Source of the DNA: Adenanthera pavonina
Taxonomy: Eukaryota; Streptophyta; Magnoliopsida; Fabales; Fabaceae
Length of the DNA stretch: 64,000 nucleotides
NCBI GenBank assembly: GCA_026686845.1
Contig: JAIVEN010000007.1
Span: 39,925,001 to 39,989,000, forward strand
Direction: 5' to 3'
Positions 12,293 through 26,101 of this stretch are shown in pieces (the first letter of the stretch is position 1; each line of letters begins with the position of its first letter). Below the pieces are notes generated by a model that was given only the letters and a program-made list of their open reading frames with translations, had not been told where the DNA came from and made no database searches. A program made the position numbers and the translations under genes.

Positions 12293-15200
12293 GCAAAAAG
12301 CACGATTTGCATCAATTCTAAGCTTTGCTTTATCTGAAAGGTAAAATCTTTGATATGATATGAGCTCCTTTCATTCTTTTTATGTGAAGGTTCCTATTTA
12401 TGTCTGTTTAGCATGGAAACAAATATTCTTTTTGTGATCTGGTTACAAATCCTCAGTTTCTGTCTATTGTATCAGGTAGAAATAGGATTGTCCATTGCTG
12501 GATGTGAAATTCCGTGGATGTGGCGCACTGCCTTCTGGCTGGTGCAGGCCAGGCAAGTGATAATCCATTTACCTCGCTGAAGATGTCAGTGCTTGCCATA
12601 TTTGGAATAAAGAACCTAGAAAAGAGAGAAACTATGTCTCTTGTCTAGAACTTAGGAAGCCATATATGATTGTATATTCGCCATGTAAACCTGTAGATAT
12701 TTCTCACAGTACTTGACATAAGGTACTGTGCTTCTGTTAGTGATGAATTCAGTGTTTTTCAACCTTGAGGGCATGGAGTCTTTTGTTGACAATTCTGTTT
12801 TGCTATGTGAATGTTATTTAATTCATCCTATTTGGACAAGAGGCGACCTTACCGATGTTTCTTCTGTTAAGTTGTCATCACTAGTCCTACAGTGCGAATA
12901 GACCAGCCTTTTATCTGCAAAGAAGTTTATAGAAAACTTGCAGTGGTCAAATTTAGTTGTTCCAATATTTAATGTGTTCTCTACATTTCTACATTGGCAG
13001 ATTCAGATTGAATACTGATAATTCCCTGTGAATGCACTCTGATGATGGCCAACGATCTTTCTTGAATATGCTGCCTGCATGATTAATTAATAACTTGAAA
13101 TTTCGATAGTTATCCGTTAATATGATATTCAAGATAAGTATTTTGGGTTATAAAATGAGCCTTGATTATGTATTACGGAGAATAAATTCATGTGTATTGT
13201 GAAATTAGAAAAAAAGAAAAGAAAAGAAATTGATGTCCCTGACAGTAGAAAGAAATTTCATTAATAGAAGGTAAAGTGGTTTCAAAACCTATATTCTTTC
13301 TACTTATTTAAAAATTGAAAAATGCTCACACTCTTGACTTTGTATATAACAAATGATGAATTATAATTGCTTATGTTTTGATTGAAATATTTTTATATCT
13401 GTTATTTATATAACATGATAAATATTAAATACATATTTGATTAATTTAAATGTAGTCAATTTTTAAATTTACATGTTGAAATATTTTTAACGTGTTATAT
13501 ATTTTTTTTATATAAAAATGATTTTTTTTTAAAAATGATTTATTTATATTTCCATTTGAAAAGTTGGGTATTCTTTAGTAATAAAAAGAGAATTATAGTA
13601 TAATCTAAATGTTTTTTTTTTCTTAAAAAAAAAGAGAGAGTAAGAGTAATTCACTTTATTAATGAATTGCCTCGAAAGCTCCTTTATTTCGTCATGTGCT
13701 TAATTGATTGAAAGGTGGAAATAATTGTTCTGAACTCAAGGTTCTCCCCTTTGTTTTATGCTTGCATCTATGCACATTAGTCTAGTCCCCACCAATGGTT
13801 TTCCTTTCTTGCTTTTGGAATAAAGAGCCTCAAGAACTTAATTTACCAAATAAATGTCACATGGTTATCTTCTAATGAACATGAAGTAAGCATTATCCAC
13901 GGCTTACACCAACATAATCAAGGAAAAAAAATTATCCCACAAGACAGAAATACGCCAGAACGTGTTAAAGAAACAGGCGAGACGTCCATTTCTCATATAT
14001 TTTATACAGACATGTTGAAATCATGAATAATGACCAGAGAAAGAAAAACAAAAGCAAGCTCACTGGTTTTGACGAAAACTTGTGCATGATGGCAAAATTG
14101 ATTTGATGTGGTCCACAATACCCTTATATTAGAAAGGGTGTTTCAGCGAATTCAAATTTGTGTGCAATATCTTCTTTCATGCCAACTACTTAAAAGATTC
14201 CAAAGTCGTAAAATAATTTGTATGTAGATGATTGATGAGTACCACCGACAAATGTGAGAGAGGGAGTGGGAGCTAAGCTAGTCTAGTTTCTTGGGGCGCA
14301 CATCAAGACAAACAACAATACCATAATGCAATACTTTCCTGAAACCATACCCATTCCTATACCAAACTAACTATTGAGGGATACACAGTACCAAACTCCT
14401 TTAATATTGTGACCAAAAATGGTTCATAAGCTAATGATAACGAATCATTCTTCTTATGCAAAGCCCAACCTCTTCTCGGAATTTCGTTTCCCAGTCACTC
14501 CCCCTTGTCCTTTTATTATTATTGATGTGCTATGGATGGATGATATGATGCGATCCGATTTTATATGTCAGAGGATTTTGGCAATTCAATCTGCTTGTCG
14601 AATTGTTCTGTTCTTTTGTGGGTAAATTACCTTCACCAAACAAAGCCCTATGTATGAGTGTGAGGCAAAAAATTTTCCATTCCACTTTGTCTTGCCTAAT
14701 CTATAAACATTGCATTGGTCAACTAGTGTGCAATGTAAGTGTGTGAATTGTGAGTAAAAGGGAGTGCTGGTTTGAGGTGGTAGGGTCGAGGACAGAACCA
14801 GCTGAGGAGATGGCTGGCACAAAAAAGGGAAGGAGAACCCTAAGCCCAAGTGGGCTCCACTCTCACTCAGAGTGATGAATTAAGACTAAGAGTATTAATC
14901 AATTAATTGGTGCACAATAATATCAAATCTGAATAATGCGATGTATCTATTCAGTACGGGATTCGGTGGCTCTACTTCTTTCTAGTTTACTCGTTCATGA
15001 ATCATATCTGCTCGCATTCATCTTCTTTCGAGTTTATTTTCTTTTAATTACAGAGGAAAGTTTATATTTCCAACATATTACTATATTTTTCTAATTTAGT
15101 GATATTATTATCTTTTTTTTAATTTTAATATGAAATTCAAGGACATTGTCGTCGAAATATAATTTTAAAAAATATTTTTATACTTGAATTTTGTTAGATT

Positions 15201-16110
15201 ACATATCAACTTCTTAGGATGTTCATGGTTTTTTATGTCTTTTGAACAGGAGGATTGTCTTTCCTTTTTTTTTTTAAATTATAAACTCCACATGTTAAAT
15301 ATATTATATACCTTATCAATTTATCTTTAGACACTGTACTGTATATTTTAAACATGGATTTTTTTTTTGGATTACAAAGAAAAAAAAGGGGGGGCTTCTG
15401 AAGCACAACACACTTGCACACTGTACTATGTTTTAGAACATAAAAAATACATATTCAGCCAAATGAATATATCAAACTTAAAAAAAAAAAAGTGTAAAAC
15501 AACTTAAAGTTTTATGTCCTAAATTTTTAACCGTTGAAAAGAACAGTTGAAACTTGGTGACAAGGTCATTGAATTGAATTAAAAAAATAATAGTTTGAGT
15601 GGATAATTTTTTTACAGCATACTAATATTTTTATCATTAAGGTTTCAACAATAATAGCAATAAAGAACGAATAATGAAGCGAGAAAAAGCTTCTTTTATA
15701 CGTGCCTCAAATATTAAAATTTTTTTTTTTATGCATCTATGATCTAACATGTAATCTGATTTTTAAGTATTACTGATATAAAATGCATATTTCTTAATCA
15801 ATGATAATTAAAGAATTTAGAAAAAAACTTATAATACTGTGAGAAATTGAGACACTGGATTTTCATGGCTCATGGGTAACTTAGTAACACGGAAGGAATA
15901 TAACTTATTCAATTTTTAGTAGCCATTACCGATTAGGCTCTCATCTCTGCGGCGTCACCTAATTGCCAAGTAATCATACCCAAAAAATGAAAAAAGTTGA
16001 AAAACCATATATACATACTAATAGTAATTATACTCCTCCTTCCTCAGTCTCCTGGACAGTCTAAAAAAAAAAACAGGGAGAAGAGAAAGGAACAGTGTGC
16101 TGGATTTGAG
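12293..16110. other. 3' end of RING gene and intergenic DNA
   Basis: The first 450 bases are the 3' UTR of the RING gene, with a probable intron at 12341-12475 and an aataaa near 12606. Beyond that I see only AT-rich DNA with homopolymer runs. A 21-codon ORF at 14810-14875 is too short to support. The last few hundred bases are the promoter region of the fasciclin gene. Confidence 0.5.
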
Positions 16111-16119
16111 TATATAAAG
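16111..16119 (+). promoter_or_regulatory. TATA box of the fasciclin-like gene
   Basis: TATATAAAG lies 155 bp upstream of the start codon and is followed by a pyrimidine-rich leader (16185-16270). Spacing predicts transcription starting near 16145. Called by sequence and position only. Confidence 0.6.
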
Positions 16120-16273
16120 TATATACCCACCAGCTAAGCAATCTAATAGGCTCCACTACACAACACAACCGAATTACCCAAGTGGCGCTTTCTCTCTCCT
16201 GCTGTGCTGTCTAAGTCCAGCTCTCTCGAGTCTCAACTCAACTCTTGATTCCGCCGCATTTTCTCTCGTCTCC

Positions 16274-18797
16274 ATGGATGGCCGCATCTATGGCGTCACC
16301 AAGCTCCGCACCTTCCTCCTCCTCCTCCTTTTCGGTTTTCCCCTTGCATTGTCGGAAATGCCTAATCCCAGGTTGTCCGTCTCTTCATCTGTCAGCTCTG
16401 GTCAGATAAACTCCAACTCGGTTCTGGTGGCTCTTTTGGACTCGCATTACACGGAGCTCGCCGAGCTTGTGGAGAAGGCTATGCTCTTGCAGACTCTGGA
16501 AAATACTGTCGGCAGCCACAATATCACCATCTTCGCACCCAGAAATGAAGCTCTCGAACGCGATCTCGACCCCGAGTTCAAGCGCTTCCTTCTCGAACCC
16601 GGCAATCTCAAGTCTCTCCAGACTTTGCTTATGTTTCATATCATTCCTACTAGAATCGGATCGGAGCAGTTGCCGACTCGCCCCGGGCTGACCCGTCACG
16701 GTACACTTTCCAATGACTACCTCCATCTCGAAAACAATGGGACAGCAGAATGGACGGTGGATCGCGCCAAGATTATCCACCCTGACGCGGTCACCCGGCC
16801 CGATGGCGTCATCCACGGGATCAAGCACCTCTTGGTGCCACGTTCCGTACAAGACCACTTCAACCGCCGGCGAAGCCTCCAGTCAATCACGGCGGTGAAG
16901 CCAGAGGGAGCACCGGAAGTGGACCCGAGGACTCATCGGCTCAAGAAACCCGCTCCTCCGGCGAAACCCGGTTCGCCTCCAGCTTTGCCAATCTACGATG
17001 CAATGGCTCCTGGACCCGCACTTGCTCCGGCTCCGGCGCCGGGACCAGGCGGAGCCCACCACCACTTCAACGGTGAAGCCCAAGTGAAGGATTTCATTCA
17101 GACGCTGCTCCATTACGGTGGGTACAATGAAATGGCAGATATACTGGTGAATCTAACTTCCTTAGCCACCGAAATGGGTCGACTTGTCTCCGAGGGGTAC
17201 GTGCTCACCGTTTTGGCTCCCAATGATGAGGCCATGGCTAAATTGACTACCGACCAGTTGAGTGAACCAGGCGCCCCCGAACAGATAATCTATTACCATC
17301 TAATACCGGAGTATCAAACCGAAGAGAGTATGTACAATGCGGTCCGACGGTTCGGTAAGGTTCGGTACGATACCCTGCGGTTACCGCATAAGGTGGTGGC
17401 TCAGGAGGCAGATGGATCAGTGAAATTCGGGCAGGGAGACGGGTCGGCGTATTTATTCGACCCGGATATATATACGGATGGGCGGATCTCGGTTCAGGGC
17501 ATCGATAGCGTATTGTTTCCACCGGAGGAAGAGACGAAGCCCATTAACAGAACGACTCAACGCGCTAAGGTCGTCGTCAAGCACAGGAGAGGTACGTTAC
17601 TTTTTTTTTTTTTTTTCTCTTCAATTTTTTTTTCAGTGAATATTAATTTTTTTCTTGCAAGATGGAAAAGAAATAGGTGATGAATGATGATGACGATAGG
17701 ATTTGGTGTAGTTTATTTGTTTATGTACAGTCTTTTCGTTCAGTTGATGACTTGCATCATGGTTAATTATTGACAAGCAAAGTAAACGTTACTTCTTGGT
17801 TAAGATTTTTAACAAAAGTAGAGTTGAAAAGAAGATTTATGAACTGAAAATAAAAAGCAGCCGAGGCTACCTCCATCTTGTCTGACTTTGATTTAGAAGA
17901 GGGAAGAGGATAAGAGATAAGCCTTTACAACATAATTTTTTAGCATCTTAGGTATGTTTTATGTCTTTTACATGTAGACTTTCAACAAGAAGACACATGA
18001 TTTTCACTAACTGCAGATGTTTTGTTCTTCTCAAAATACACGAGTCCGAGTAAAAAGACTATCAAAGTATCAATTTTTGTGAATTATTAACTGCTTTTCT
18101 CCCTAACCTTATGTTGTCACCGTATTCATATCGTATGATTTAATATCATGTGTGTATAGATATTCAAATTACTTAACAATACAAAAGATTAGTGCACAAC
18201 ATGACTTCGATAATCCTTACAGAAGCGGTGCAGTTCAAATTCTTAATTCTAGCGGGTGCTGATAATGTTTTGCTTTCATTAATGAGAACTAGAAATTTGC
18301 ATGATTTAATCTCTACTAGGTATAGCTTTTTGCTTTGGGGCAATATTTCATATGAAATATCGAGTGCTTTATTGATGGCGACATTGTGCATGCTTACACG
18401 GAAAATTGGCCAACCAGATGGACGGTCTTGCATCTGACATTGACGCACATAGCTGGCCAATCTGTTAAAGCTCTCTTTCTCCAACTCAGAATGAATCTAT
18501 GTTGACTTCAGTATCTTGTAACATTCATATCTTACCTATTAAGCAAAAAGCTTGTTAGCACAACCTTAGCTGTCACAACTTATTATATCTAAATACTTTC
18601 TTTAATATCTCTTGTCACATGGCAATTCGCATGATCAAGTTCTTTAAATTTGGTTGGTGATGCTTAATTTAATACCATTCTCTTATAGTTTCTCTTTAAG
18701 CTCAAGTTAGCATGAAATGGCAGGAAAATTGCTGGAGGCAGCGTGCTGGGCGCTTGGAACCATTGGACAACGTGGTAGATTTACCACTTGCCATTGA
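16274..18797 (+). CDS. FLA17: Fasciclin-like arabinogalactan protein, FLA15-18 group
   Basis: Two exons, 16274-17591 and 18724-18797, encode 463 aa. Residues 1-27 are a signal peptide with a leucine run. Two FAS1 domains lie at roughly 46-195 and 265-415; each has an H1-like motif (TIFAPRNEAL at 85-94, TVLAPNDEAM at 312-321). Between them, around 225-260, is a Pro/Ala-rich region (PAPPAKPGSPPALP, APAPAPGPGG) typical of O-glycosylated arabinogalactan proteins. N-glycosylation sequons occur at N83, N155, N293 and N425. The protein should be secreted to the wall, where FLAs are linked to adhesion and wall structure. The second exon adds 24 residues plus the stop with no hydrophobic GPI tail, which fits the non-anchored FLA15-18 subgroup. 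Reading through the donor gives an ORF of 468 aa, but the extension is low-complexity intron translation. A 3'-UTR intron is likely at 18846-18952. The choice of FLA17 over its close paralogues is tentative. Confidence 0.92.
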
Positions 18798-19248
18798 AGA
18801 AGTCCTCATCGTTCTTTGGCTGACAACACCACTACAGATTAGATAGTAAGATTCTAACTGACACTCTCATGTTCTCCGATAACTTAATAACTTACTATCC
18901 CCTTTATCATTAGTAACTTCATTTCTCTTTGTTATTCGGTGTTTTCTTGCAGCACGCCCAAGCGACTGGATCCGTGTGACAATACCAGAGATGTAAAAAG
19001 CCATTGAATATGGAGGCAGCATACTTGAATGAAGAATTGCAGTATTTTTTTTTTCTTCGACTTTCACTGGCCTTATTATATAAGATAGTGCATATTATAT
19101 GTATTCAGATTTATTATTACAACAGTTTGTTGGGTAGATTGTGTTGGTGGGGGAAGGTTCTGAGGTTTTGTCATTCGTGTAAGAGGGGCATCTTTCTGCT
19201 TGATAAGTGCCGATTCAATAGGCACTTTTACGGAAGAAATGGAAATAC

Positions 19249-19254
19249 AATAAA
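19249..19254 (+). terminator. Poly(A) signal of the fasciclin-like gene
   Basis: AATAAA lies about 450 bp after the stop codon, downstream of the predicted 3'-UTR intron, in a U-rich context. This is a plausible near-upstream polyadenylation element. Confidence 0.45.
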
Positions 19255-19893
19255 AATGATTCTTTTATGTAATGACACGCAGTTCTCTCATGTTAAGTAC
19301 TCAGATTTTCTATTACATTATCTACTAATCATAAATTAAAACAATAATAGCAAAGCAACTGCAATGGTCCAATAGTAAAAAGGAAAACCAGACAAGAGGC
19401 TGATTAAAAAAAATACTAGGACTCGAACAAAAGTATGGTTTTTTAGACTGAACGAAATAAGTGCCATGGCATCTATACTTAGAAATATATGTAAATAGTT
19501 TAGTTGGGTTGAACTGGTTTTGTTTAAAGACCTTAATCATGAAATAAGCCACACAACATATTTTCTGTAAACCGAATGAAACCATATCAAGGAGACGCTT
19601 TGGTTTCATTTAATTGGTTGAATCAATTTGATTTAGTTCTATAAACACACTTAAAGAAAACAATGAAGAACTGCATATAGGGAAGAAATGCCATGAAAGT
19701 GCACAACAGCCAATTTGTTCCGAGAGGAAGATACGGAAGCACCCAAACTAGTTTTTAAAAATTTAAAAACGCATCACAAAAAAGGGTTTTATTCAATATT
19801 CAATGAACCATTGCATTGGCATGACTGGAATAATTTCTCAATTTTGGAGAAATGCCAACAAAAGTTGCAAGGAGCGCCCAGAAGCCTGCTGCT
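19255..19893. other. Convergent intergenic region
   Basis: This lies between the 3' ends of the fasciclin gene (+) and the SDH6 gene (-). It should contain the SDH6 3' UTR. No other feature was recognised. Confidence 0.45.
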
Positions 19894-22800
19894 TTAAGAC
19901 CTTCCTTCACTCTTCCTTTGCCACCATTCCAAGAACTTGATCTGTGCAGCCACTGTGTCCAGTCTGTAAAGTTGAAGTGTGTGATTTGCAATTTCGTGCC
20001 CGAATGTGAATCCAAATACACCTCCGGCCAGAAAAGACAGCACAGCACCTGTTCAATATAGTAGAGGAAAGAAATGTAAAAGACTAACCATGTACAAATG
20101 TGTCAATTGTCAGTTAACTTACGGCAGAAATCTTTATAAAAATGTTTTGCTACATTTCATGTTGGAGAAACTACAACCAAAATAACTTCTTAAACATTGC
20201 AAGTGTCAAAGAGAAGGTAAGTCCGACTCTTACTTTCACTAGAAAGAACAAGATAATCAAGTTGATATCTGTCAAAAAGGATAGTGTCGCAAGAAAAGGT
20301 GACTATGGTATGAAAAGCAGTAGATTACCATGTGGACTCCTTGAATATTTGTAGGCAACACCTGCAGTAGAGACTGCTCCAAGAACACTTCCTGTAAGGC
20401 CAAATTTCGTTGCTTCTCTAGCAGTTCTCAGCTGAAATGACAGAAATTATTTAAAAACTTCAAAACACATTTAATTTGCAGCACAAACACACAAGCAACT
20501 ACACGTTTCAGATGGAAAACTTCTTTATTTACCTAAATAAATTACAAAACATTGCACAAAAAAAACTGTTTAACTGTCATAGATAATTATTGTTACACAG
20601 AAGAAAATAAAAAACCTGGAGCAATAATGGATGAACATAGTATAATAAAGAAGATCATACAAGTAGCCTTGTCAATCTAGTTTTGTTCTATTTCTTCCGC
20701 CACTTAAGTATATACAGATTACTTAAATACAAATATAAAGAAAAAAATGATGAGAATGAAAGGATACAAGGAGAGCATGCAAAACAACACTATAAATATT
20801 ATAAATTGAACAATTGATAAAATTACAAATCCAGTTTTGTTCTATTTCTTGTGCCACTTAAGTATATACAGATTACTTAAATACAAATATAAAGAAAAAA
20901 TTATGAGAATGAAAGGATACAAGGAGAGCTTGCAAAACAACACTATAAATATTATAAATTGAACAATTTTCAGAGACCACTCGTCCAATAAGAAATAGCA
21001 TTTATATATTTCAATCCAGTGTCTTTTTAAGCACAATGTGAATGCTGCTTTGATGTATTATGTATCATAGAAACTCCCAGAAATTAATGACTTAGATATA
21101 CTAGAGACAGGAGATGTTAACCGCCTCGATAATTGAAGCTCATCAAGATTGCAAACAGAATAAAACTAGCGAGCAAAAATCATGAAATTATGGAGTATAG
21201 ACAAGTTTGAATTTAACAGAACTAAGCAGATTACTAAAGCAACATCTATAACAAATAACAGCGAGACAATAGGCCCAATATTAGTTACAACTTAAGTTTG
21301 CTAGTCTTTTGCTTGGGTACATTATAGAGACACCGACATCCAGCAAGAACAATGGCATACAAACAGAAAATATAATTTATTATTATGAAACAGAATAATA
21401 TATAATTGATTGCTGTTTTTCTTTTCCTTCCACAGTCTAAAGCTTATATTTCTCAATTTTGAAGGAGAAAGATAATTTTCAGGAGGACTGGCATTGGTGC
21501 TTGAAACATCTTCAATTCTTTGATTTCCTCTGACTATAAGAGTCACAATGAACAAGAGATAGGTGGATGTTGCCATAGAAAACTTAACCCCATAGTTTTT
21601 GACAAATTGCACAGCAGAACTTAATGTGCAATACAACTACAGCCAAATAATTTGGGTGGCAAGATAATGTGCTGTTTCTATGTCCAATGACTGTAATATC
21701 TGTTAGAAAATCAGTGAATCATGGATAGGAAAGAGATGTCCACTATAGTCATGCTCGTGTAATGCAGTACTTCTAAAGTTGGAACACGAGAAGGAAAACA
21801 TAGCATTAGTTTGTCAAACAAAATTCCTCATATTATGATTCCTTTGCAGAATACAGTTAATGCTCAACTCATAAAATGAAGTAATATTAACGGGCAGAAA
21901 ATGATCATTTCAAAATATGCATCAGAATGCATGAACTATGCATCACGCAGCAGTAACTAGGGAATCTGTCTATGCTTAAGATAGCTATAGTGCTAATGGC
22001 ATCAATTTTAAATGACACCAAAGAGTAAGCCGGGACTATTCATCCAGTCAGTTCCTTCAAGAGGTTCATAGATCATGCCCATTACGCCTAGGTTAAGGAA
22101 ACTTAAATTGAAACGAAGAAATTTACCAAAGACATCCCAAACACTAAATCAACTTGCCAATTCAGAAGTGAAACTGAGTGGCATTATAAGAGGTAGAGAA
22201 TATTGTTTTCTATCAAGGATAAACGGAAAATAAAAATAGAAAATATAAAATAAAATAAACTGAACAACTATGCGTGCAGATTCCAGACCCTTAAATGTAA
22301 ATAAATTAAACAAAGTTAAGAAATAATGAGAATTAACCAGGATAGATAAATGAAGAGCAATCCTGAAATTTCCAAGGAATGATCCAAGCATGAATATTAA
22401 ACTGATTAATACATATTTTGCATTGACATAAAAATCATACTAACCAAGTTGATTATATGAAATGTGATACCAATTAACTCTTCAATTCGTTAGAAAAAAA
22501 AAAACTTCAATTCACTAATAATAATAAAACCTCAAACGCTAGGTTATAAATCAAATTCAGAAAGAAATGGATGTGCGTCAAACGTATTGAGACAGTCAGG
22601 TGAAGTTCCCAGGGCGAAATCAAGAAAAAAATGAAAAAAAAAAGAGAGAGAGACGTTGCGGATGAAGCTAAGTACTTCGGATCCAGAAAGGCTTCCAAAA
22701 CGATAAAAGCAACATAAGATATACAGACCAATCATAAAAAAAGAGAGGATAAGGAGGTAGCAACATTACGACGCGTCCATGAACAGGATCGGAAGCAATG

Positions 22801-22967
22801 AACTCCTCGACATCGGAGTTAGACCAGGAGGGGAGGAGATTATCGGGCAGGATGAACCTGGAATAGTTGTTGAGAAACGAGAACCTTTCAGACCAAAACC
22901 CCTTGAAGCCTTCCCAGTGCCCATTGAGAAAGGGTTGCGACGAAGAATGTTCTGCCTTCTCTTCCAT
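19894..22967 (-). CDS. SDH6: Succinate dehydrogenase subunit 6, mitochondrial
   Basis: Three exons on the minus strand, 22770-22967, 20329-20431 and 19894-20048, encode 151 aa with exact codon phase and GT-AG splice sites. Conserved blocks include GHWEGFKGFWSERFSFLNNY, EEFIASDPVHG, the glycine-rich GLTGSVLGAVSTAGVAYKY (about 77-95) and FGHEIANHTLQLYRLDT. From memory these match plant SDH6 (Arabidopsis At1g08480), a small plant-specific subunit of respiratory complex II in the inner mitochondrial membrane. Two hydrophobic Gly/Ala-rich segments near 76-92 and 102-118 are likely membrane helices. SDH6 has no counterpart in animal or bacterial complex II, and its precise role is unsettled. The start codon is the first ATG in this frame; another ATG at 23029 opens a different frame and is rejected. 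The 2.3-kb first intron holds a 154-bp tandem duplication. Confidence 0.9.
20679..20968. repeat. Two near-identical 136-bp units in tandem, SDH6 intron 1
   Basis: The segment 20679-20815 recurs at 20833-20968 with a few substitutions and one small indel; the offset is about 154 bp. Both run from agttttgttctatttctt to aaattgaacaatt. High identity points to a recent duplication. Splice sites are not involved. Confidence 0.9.
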
Positions 22968-23029
22968 TTGCTGCCTTCCAAGTTGAATCGATCCTTTCCC
23001 TCAAACAAATTCTTTTTTGGCCACTCCAC

Positions 23030-25815
23030 TCAAACAAACAAAATTAAAATGACGCTTTTTTTTTTCTTTTCTTCCAAGTCTTTCTCTCTGTGATGACAAC
23101 TGGAGTTCGTCGCGGTCGCCGACCAATCAAATCTTACCACGTCGGATTATTGCACGAAATTCAAAATACGTAATGTATTTATTATTATATTTCTAAATCC
23201 AGATCAAAATAATAATTTCTCATATAATAAACATAAAATATTTTTAAATACCCATTAAGAAAAGAGGTATAATCATTAAATTTATCAATAAATTTTAATA
23301 TTTTCTATCACATATTCTTATATTATCTTTTATATTTTCAACAATATTTATTTCTCACACATTAATTATAAAATCAAAATATCCTTTAATAAAAATAATT
23401 AATATGTCAAATGATTTTATAAATTATCCTTTATTTTAGGTTAAATATTACTTATGAAAGATATTTTATATTTAAAATTAAAGAGAGTGACAAATACCAA
23501 AATTGACAGGAAAAAAAAAACGTGCGAGTCCTGCAGGAGAATCTAGAGAGCACAAAATCCACACTACAGTATATGTATGCAGGTCTCGTCCATATTTAAA
23601 ATGTTACGTAATTTTAATTTAAACTACATTGAATATTTTGTACTTAACATTTTATAATTTAAAATTAAAATACTTAGATAAATAAATGTTAGGTTAAAAT
23701 TATTATTAATCTTTTGAATTATATTTCAACGTAATATATATTTAATTTTTTGGTAAAATTCCAATTAAATACCTAAAAAATTTAATATTTCTAAAAATAT
23801 ACCTAAAACCTGTCTAAGTACCATAAGCTACATGAATACCTAACTAGAAATATTTTTTGGCGTAAAATTCCCCTTTTGTTCATGAAGTTGAGGAGGAAAA
23901 TATATAAGGATTAATTGTAAATATATGAAGATTACTTGAAAATTTACAATGAATAGTTATAAATTAGTTTGGAGTAGATGAAATATAAACAAGTTACCAA
24001 GTTTCAAATGATTCTCACATTATAATTAATCATAAAAAATATTTATAATTAATTCTTGTATATTTGTAAGTGATAACTTTGATAAATTTAAGGCAAAGGG
24101 GGGAATTTCACATTAAAAAATATTTTCAGTTAGATGCTGTGGTATCTTATAGTAATTAAGCAAGTTGTAGATATTTTTTGGAAATTTTAAATTTCCAAGT
24201 GAAATTCTTCCGCTTTTTTTTTTTTGGCTTGAGTGAAATGGTCTTCCAAAATAATTGGGCTTTGGTGGCGAATCTTTAAGCGGTCTACACCTACCAAAGG
24301 GGTTTGAGGCTCAAATCTTACAAGTGCTTTCAGTTTACACTAGGCCCATTTAAAGCAGGCCTAAAAGAAAGACCCATTTAGACAGAAAAAGATACTTCAA
24401 CGTTATTACAACTCACAAGCTTTGAAGGATCCTCGCAGAGAATAGAAAGGGGATGGCAGACTTCTGCAGAGGGGAGGATGTGGGTTACTGCTACTTGTCG
24501 ACAATGTCATACGGGATTCCACTTTTTGGATACCCCTTCATTAGAGGTGCAAGCGCTTATAATGGATCACATTGAAGACTTGCTCAAGACTCAACAGATA
24601 ACTTACTTAGGTTTTAGGTCTTTTTTATCTTTATAGCTTCTTTTGGGTCTCCTGGCCCCTTTTCCTACCCAAATAAAAAAAAAATCATCAAAATTTTGAT
24701 AATGGCGCCCAAAAACCATAACGTGATGTCATGAGCAATATTTAAAAAAAATTAATGTGCTACTTGAACAGAAAATGACACAACATTTTTTTCCTCTTAA
24801 CCACAAAATTTCCTTTAGGGGAATGACTGAACTCTTTAAATTTTGAATTTTTTTAAATTAAATAATTTTTTGTTGGGCGTGTCATTATAGACACACACAC
24901 ACAACTCATTTTTTATCTTTTGATATAATGCTTTATCTTTCTTCAATGCGATGGTGTTATCTATCTAAAATGTTCACTTAGCTTTCAGTTCTTGGTTGTT
25001 TATATCATATTATCATCTCATATATTTCCTTTTTTTTTTTTTGGCTATCCATCTCGATATATATTTCTTAATTTGTAATAAATAATTAATTACAAACATG
25101 ACAGATGGGGTATGAAAGGATGGAAATGGAGGGTTCAGTAAGAGAGCATATGGAATGGAAGATCAGCCATCCAGCTAGCATACATGCTTCTGATAGAAGA
25201 CCAGTCTAGAAGAATTCTATTGTTGGTGAGCTTTCGCTGATTATATATATATATATATATATATTATAATTAAGTATATATTTTATCAAAAATAATTTAA
25301 AATGGATTGTTAGGTACTGTATATATTAGATAGATATAAGAATAAGAAGAGTCTGAATATAATAATAATCAAAATATATATTATACGAATCTCGGTTGAT
25401 ATGATAAGGGGCTATGGCATAGTAATTTGTTACTTTTAATTATGGAGTATGTGATAGATGGATTTTGGGGTAATTGACTGAGTCATTTTCTCTAAATTAA
25501 AGTAATCCGCCATCCTCCATTTATTCTGAGGCGGAGCTTGTCCACATGATCTAATGGCTATTATTCCATGGTCATGGTGTTGAACGTACGCCCGAGGGAA
25601 ACGCAAGTGCATGATGATGATGGATGCACCTTCATATATTTATAACTTATATTATTATATACCCACTCTCAACCCGAAACGCGTCACTTCGTTTATTGTT
25701 AATGCTCACTTGCCCAACGATGACGATTCGAATCTTATGAGTTTCATGGGGGGAGTAATCATGTTGGGTTGGGATTGGGAGCTACTCCACCATGTTGGGG
25801 TTTCTAATTATTTTA
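23030..25815. other. Gene-free AT-rich region
   Basis: The first 100 bases are the promoter side of SDH6 (minus strand). I recognise no gene. The block 24240-24660 is less AT-rich and looks like a remnant of some repeat, but it has no recognisable protein coding or terminal structure. An (AT)n microsatellite lies at 25242-25265. Confidence 0.45.
25242..25265. repeat. (AT)n microsatellite
   Basis: A simple dinucleotide run in intergenic DNA. Confidence 0.85.
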
Positions 25816-25817
25816 TA

Positions 25818-26101
25818 CTCCCTCCGTTTCTTAATATAAGGGATAAAAGATAAAATCACAAAAATTAAGGAAATCAATAAATTTGTCAAGAATATAAAGT
25901 AGTTTCCAAAAATACCCTCATTTAATATTAATAACTCTTTCATTATATAATTAATACAAATGAATTATATTAAAAATATACTATCTTAATTAGGGGTATT
26001 TTGGAAAAAAATTAAATATATCAGATAAACTCTATGTGTCCCTTATATTTTGAAATATGAAAATTTCCCCAATTATCCCTTATATTAAGGAACAGAGGGA
26101 G
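25818..26101. mobile_element. Stowaway-like (Tc1/Mariner) MITE
   Basis: The element starts CTCCCTCCGTTTC and ends in the matching inverted repeat ...AGAGGGAG. The repeats extend inward about 30 bp (ttaatataagggat against atcccttatattaa). TA dinucleotides at 25816-25817 and 26102-26103 form the target duplication. Length is 284 bp with no coding capacity. CTCCCTCCGT termini with TA duplication are diagnostic of plant Stowaway elements, mobilised in trans by mariner-like transposases. Confidence 0.9.

Noticed and set aside
14810..14875. 21-codon ORF considered as a possible small peptide gene
   Set aside because: It lacks a secretion signal or a recognisable peptide-hormone motif.
16385..16858. 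157-codon minus-strand ORF opposite the fasciclin gene
   Set aside because: It is antisense to well-supported coding sequence and owes its length to that gene's codon composition; no motif is present.
22766..23029. 87-codon minus-strand ORF with an upstream ATG over SDH6 exon 1
   Set aside because: Its frame differs from the conserved SDH6 frame and shows no family similarity.
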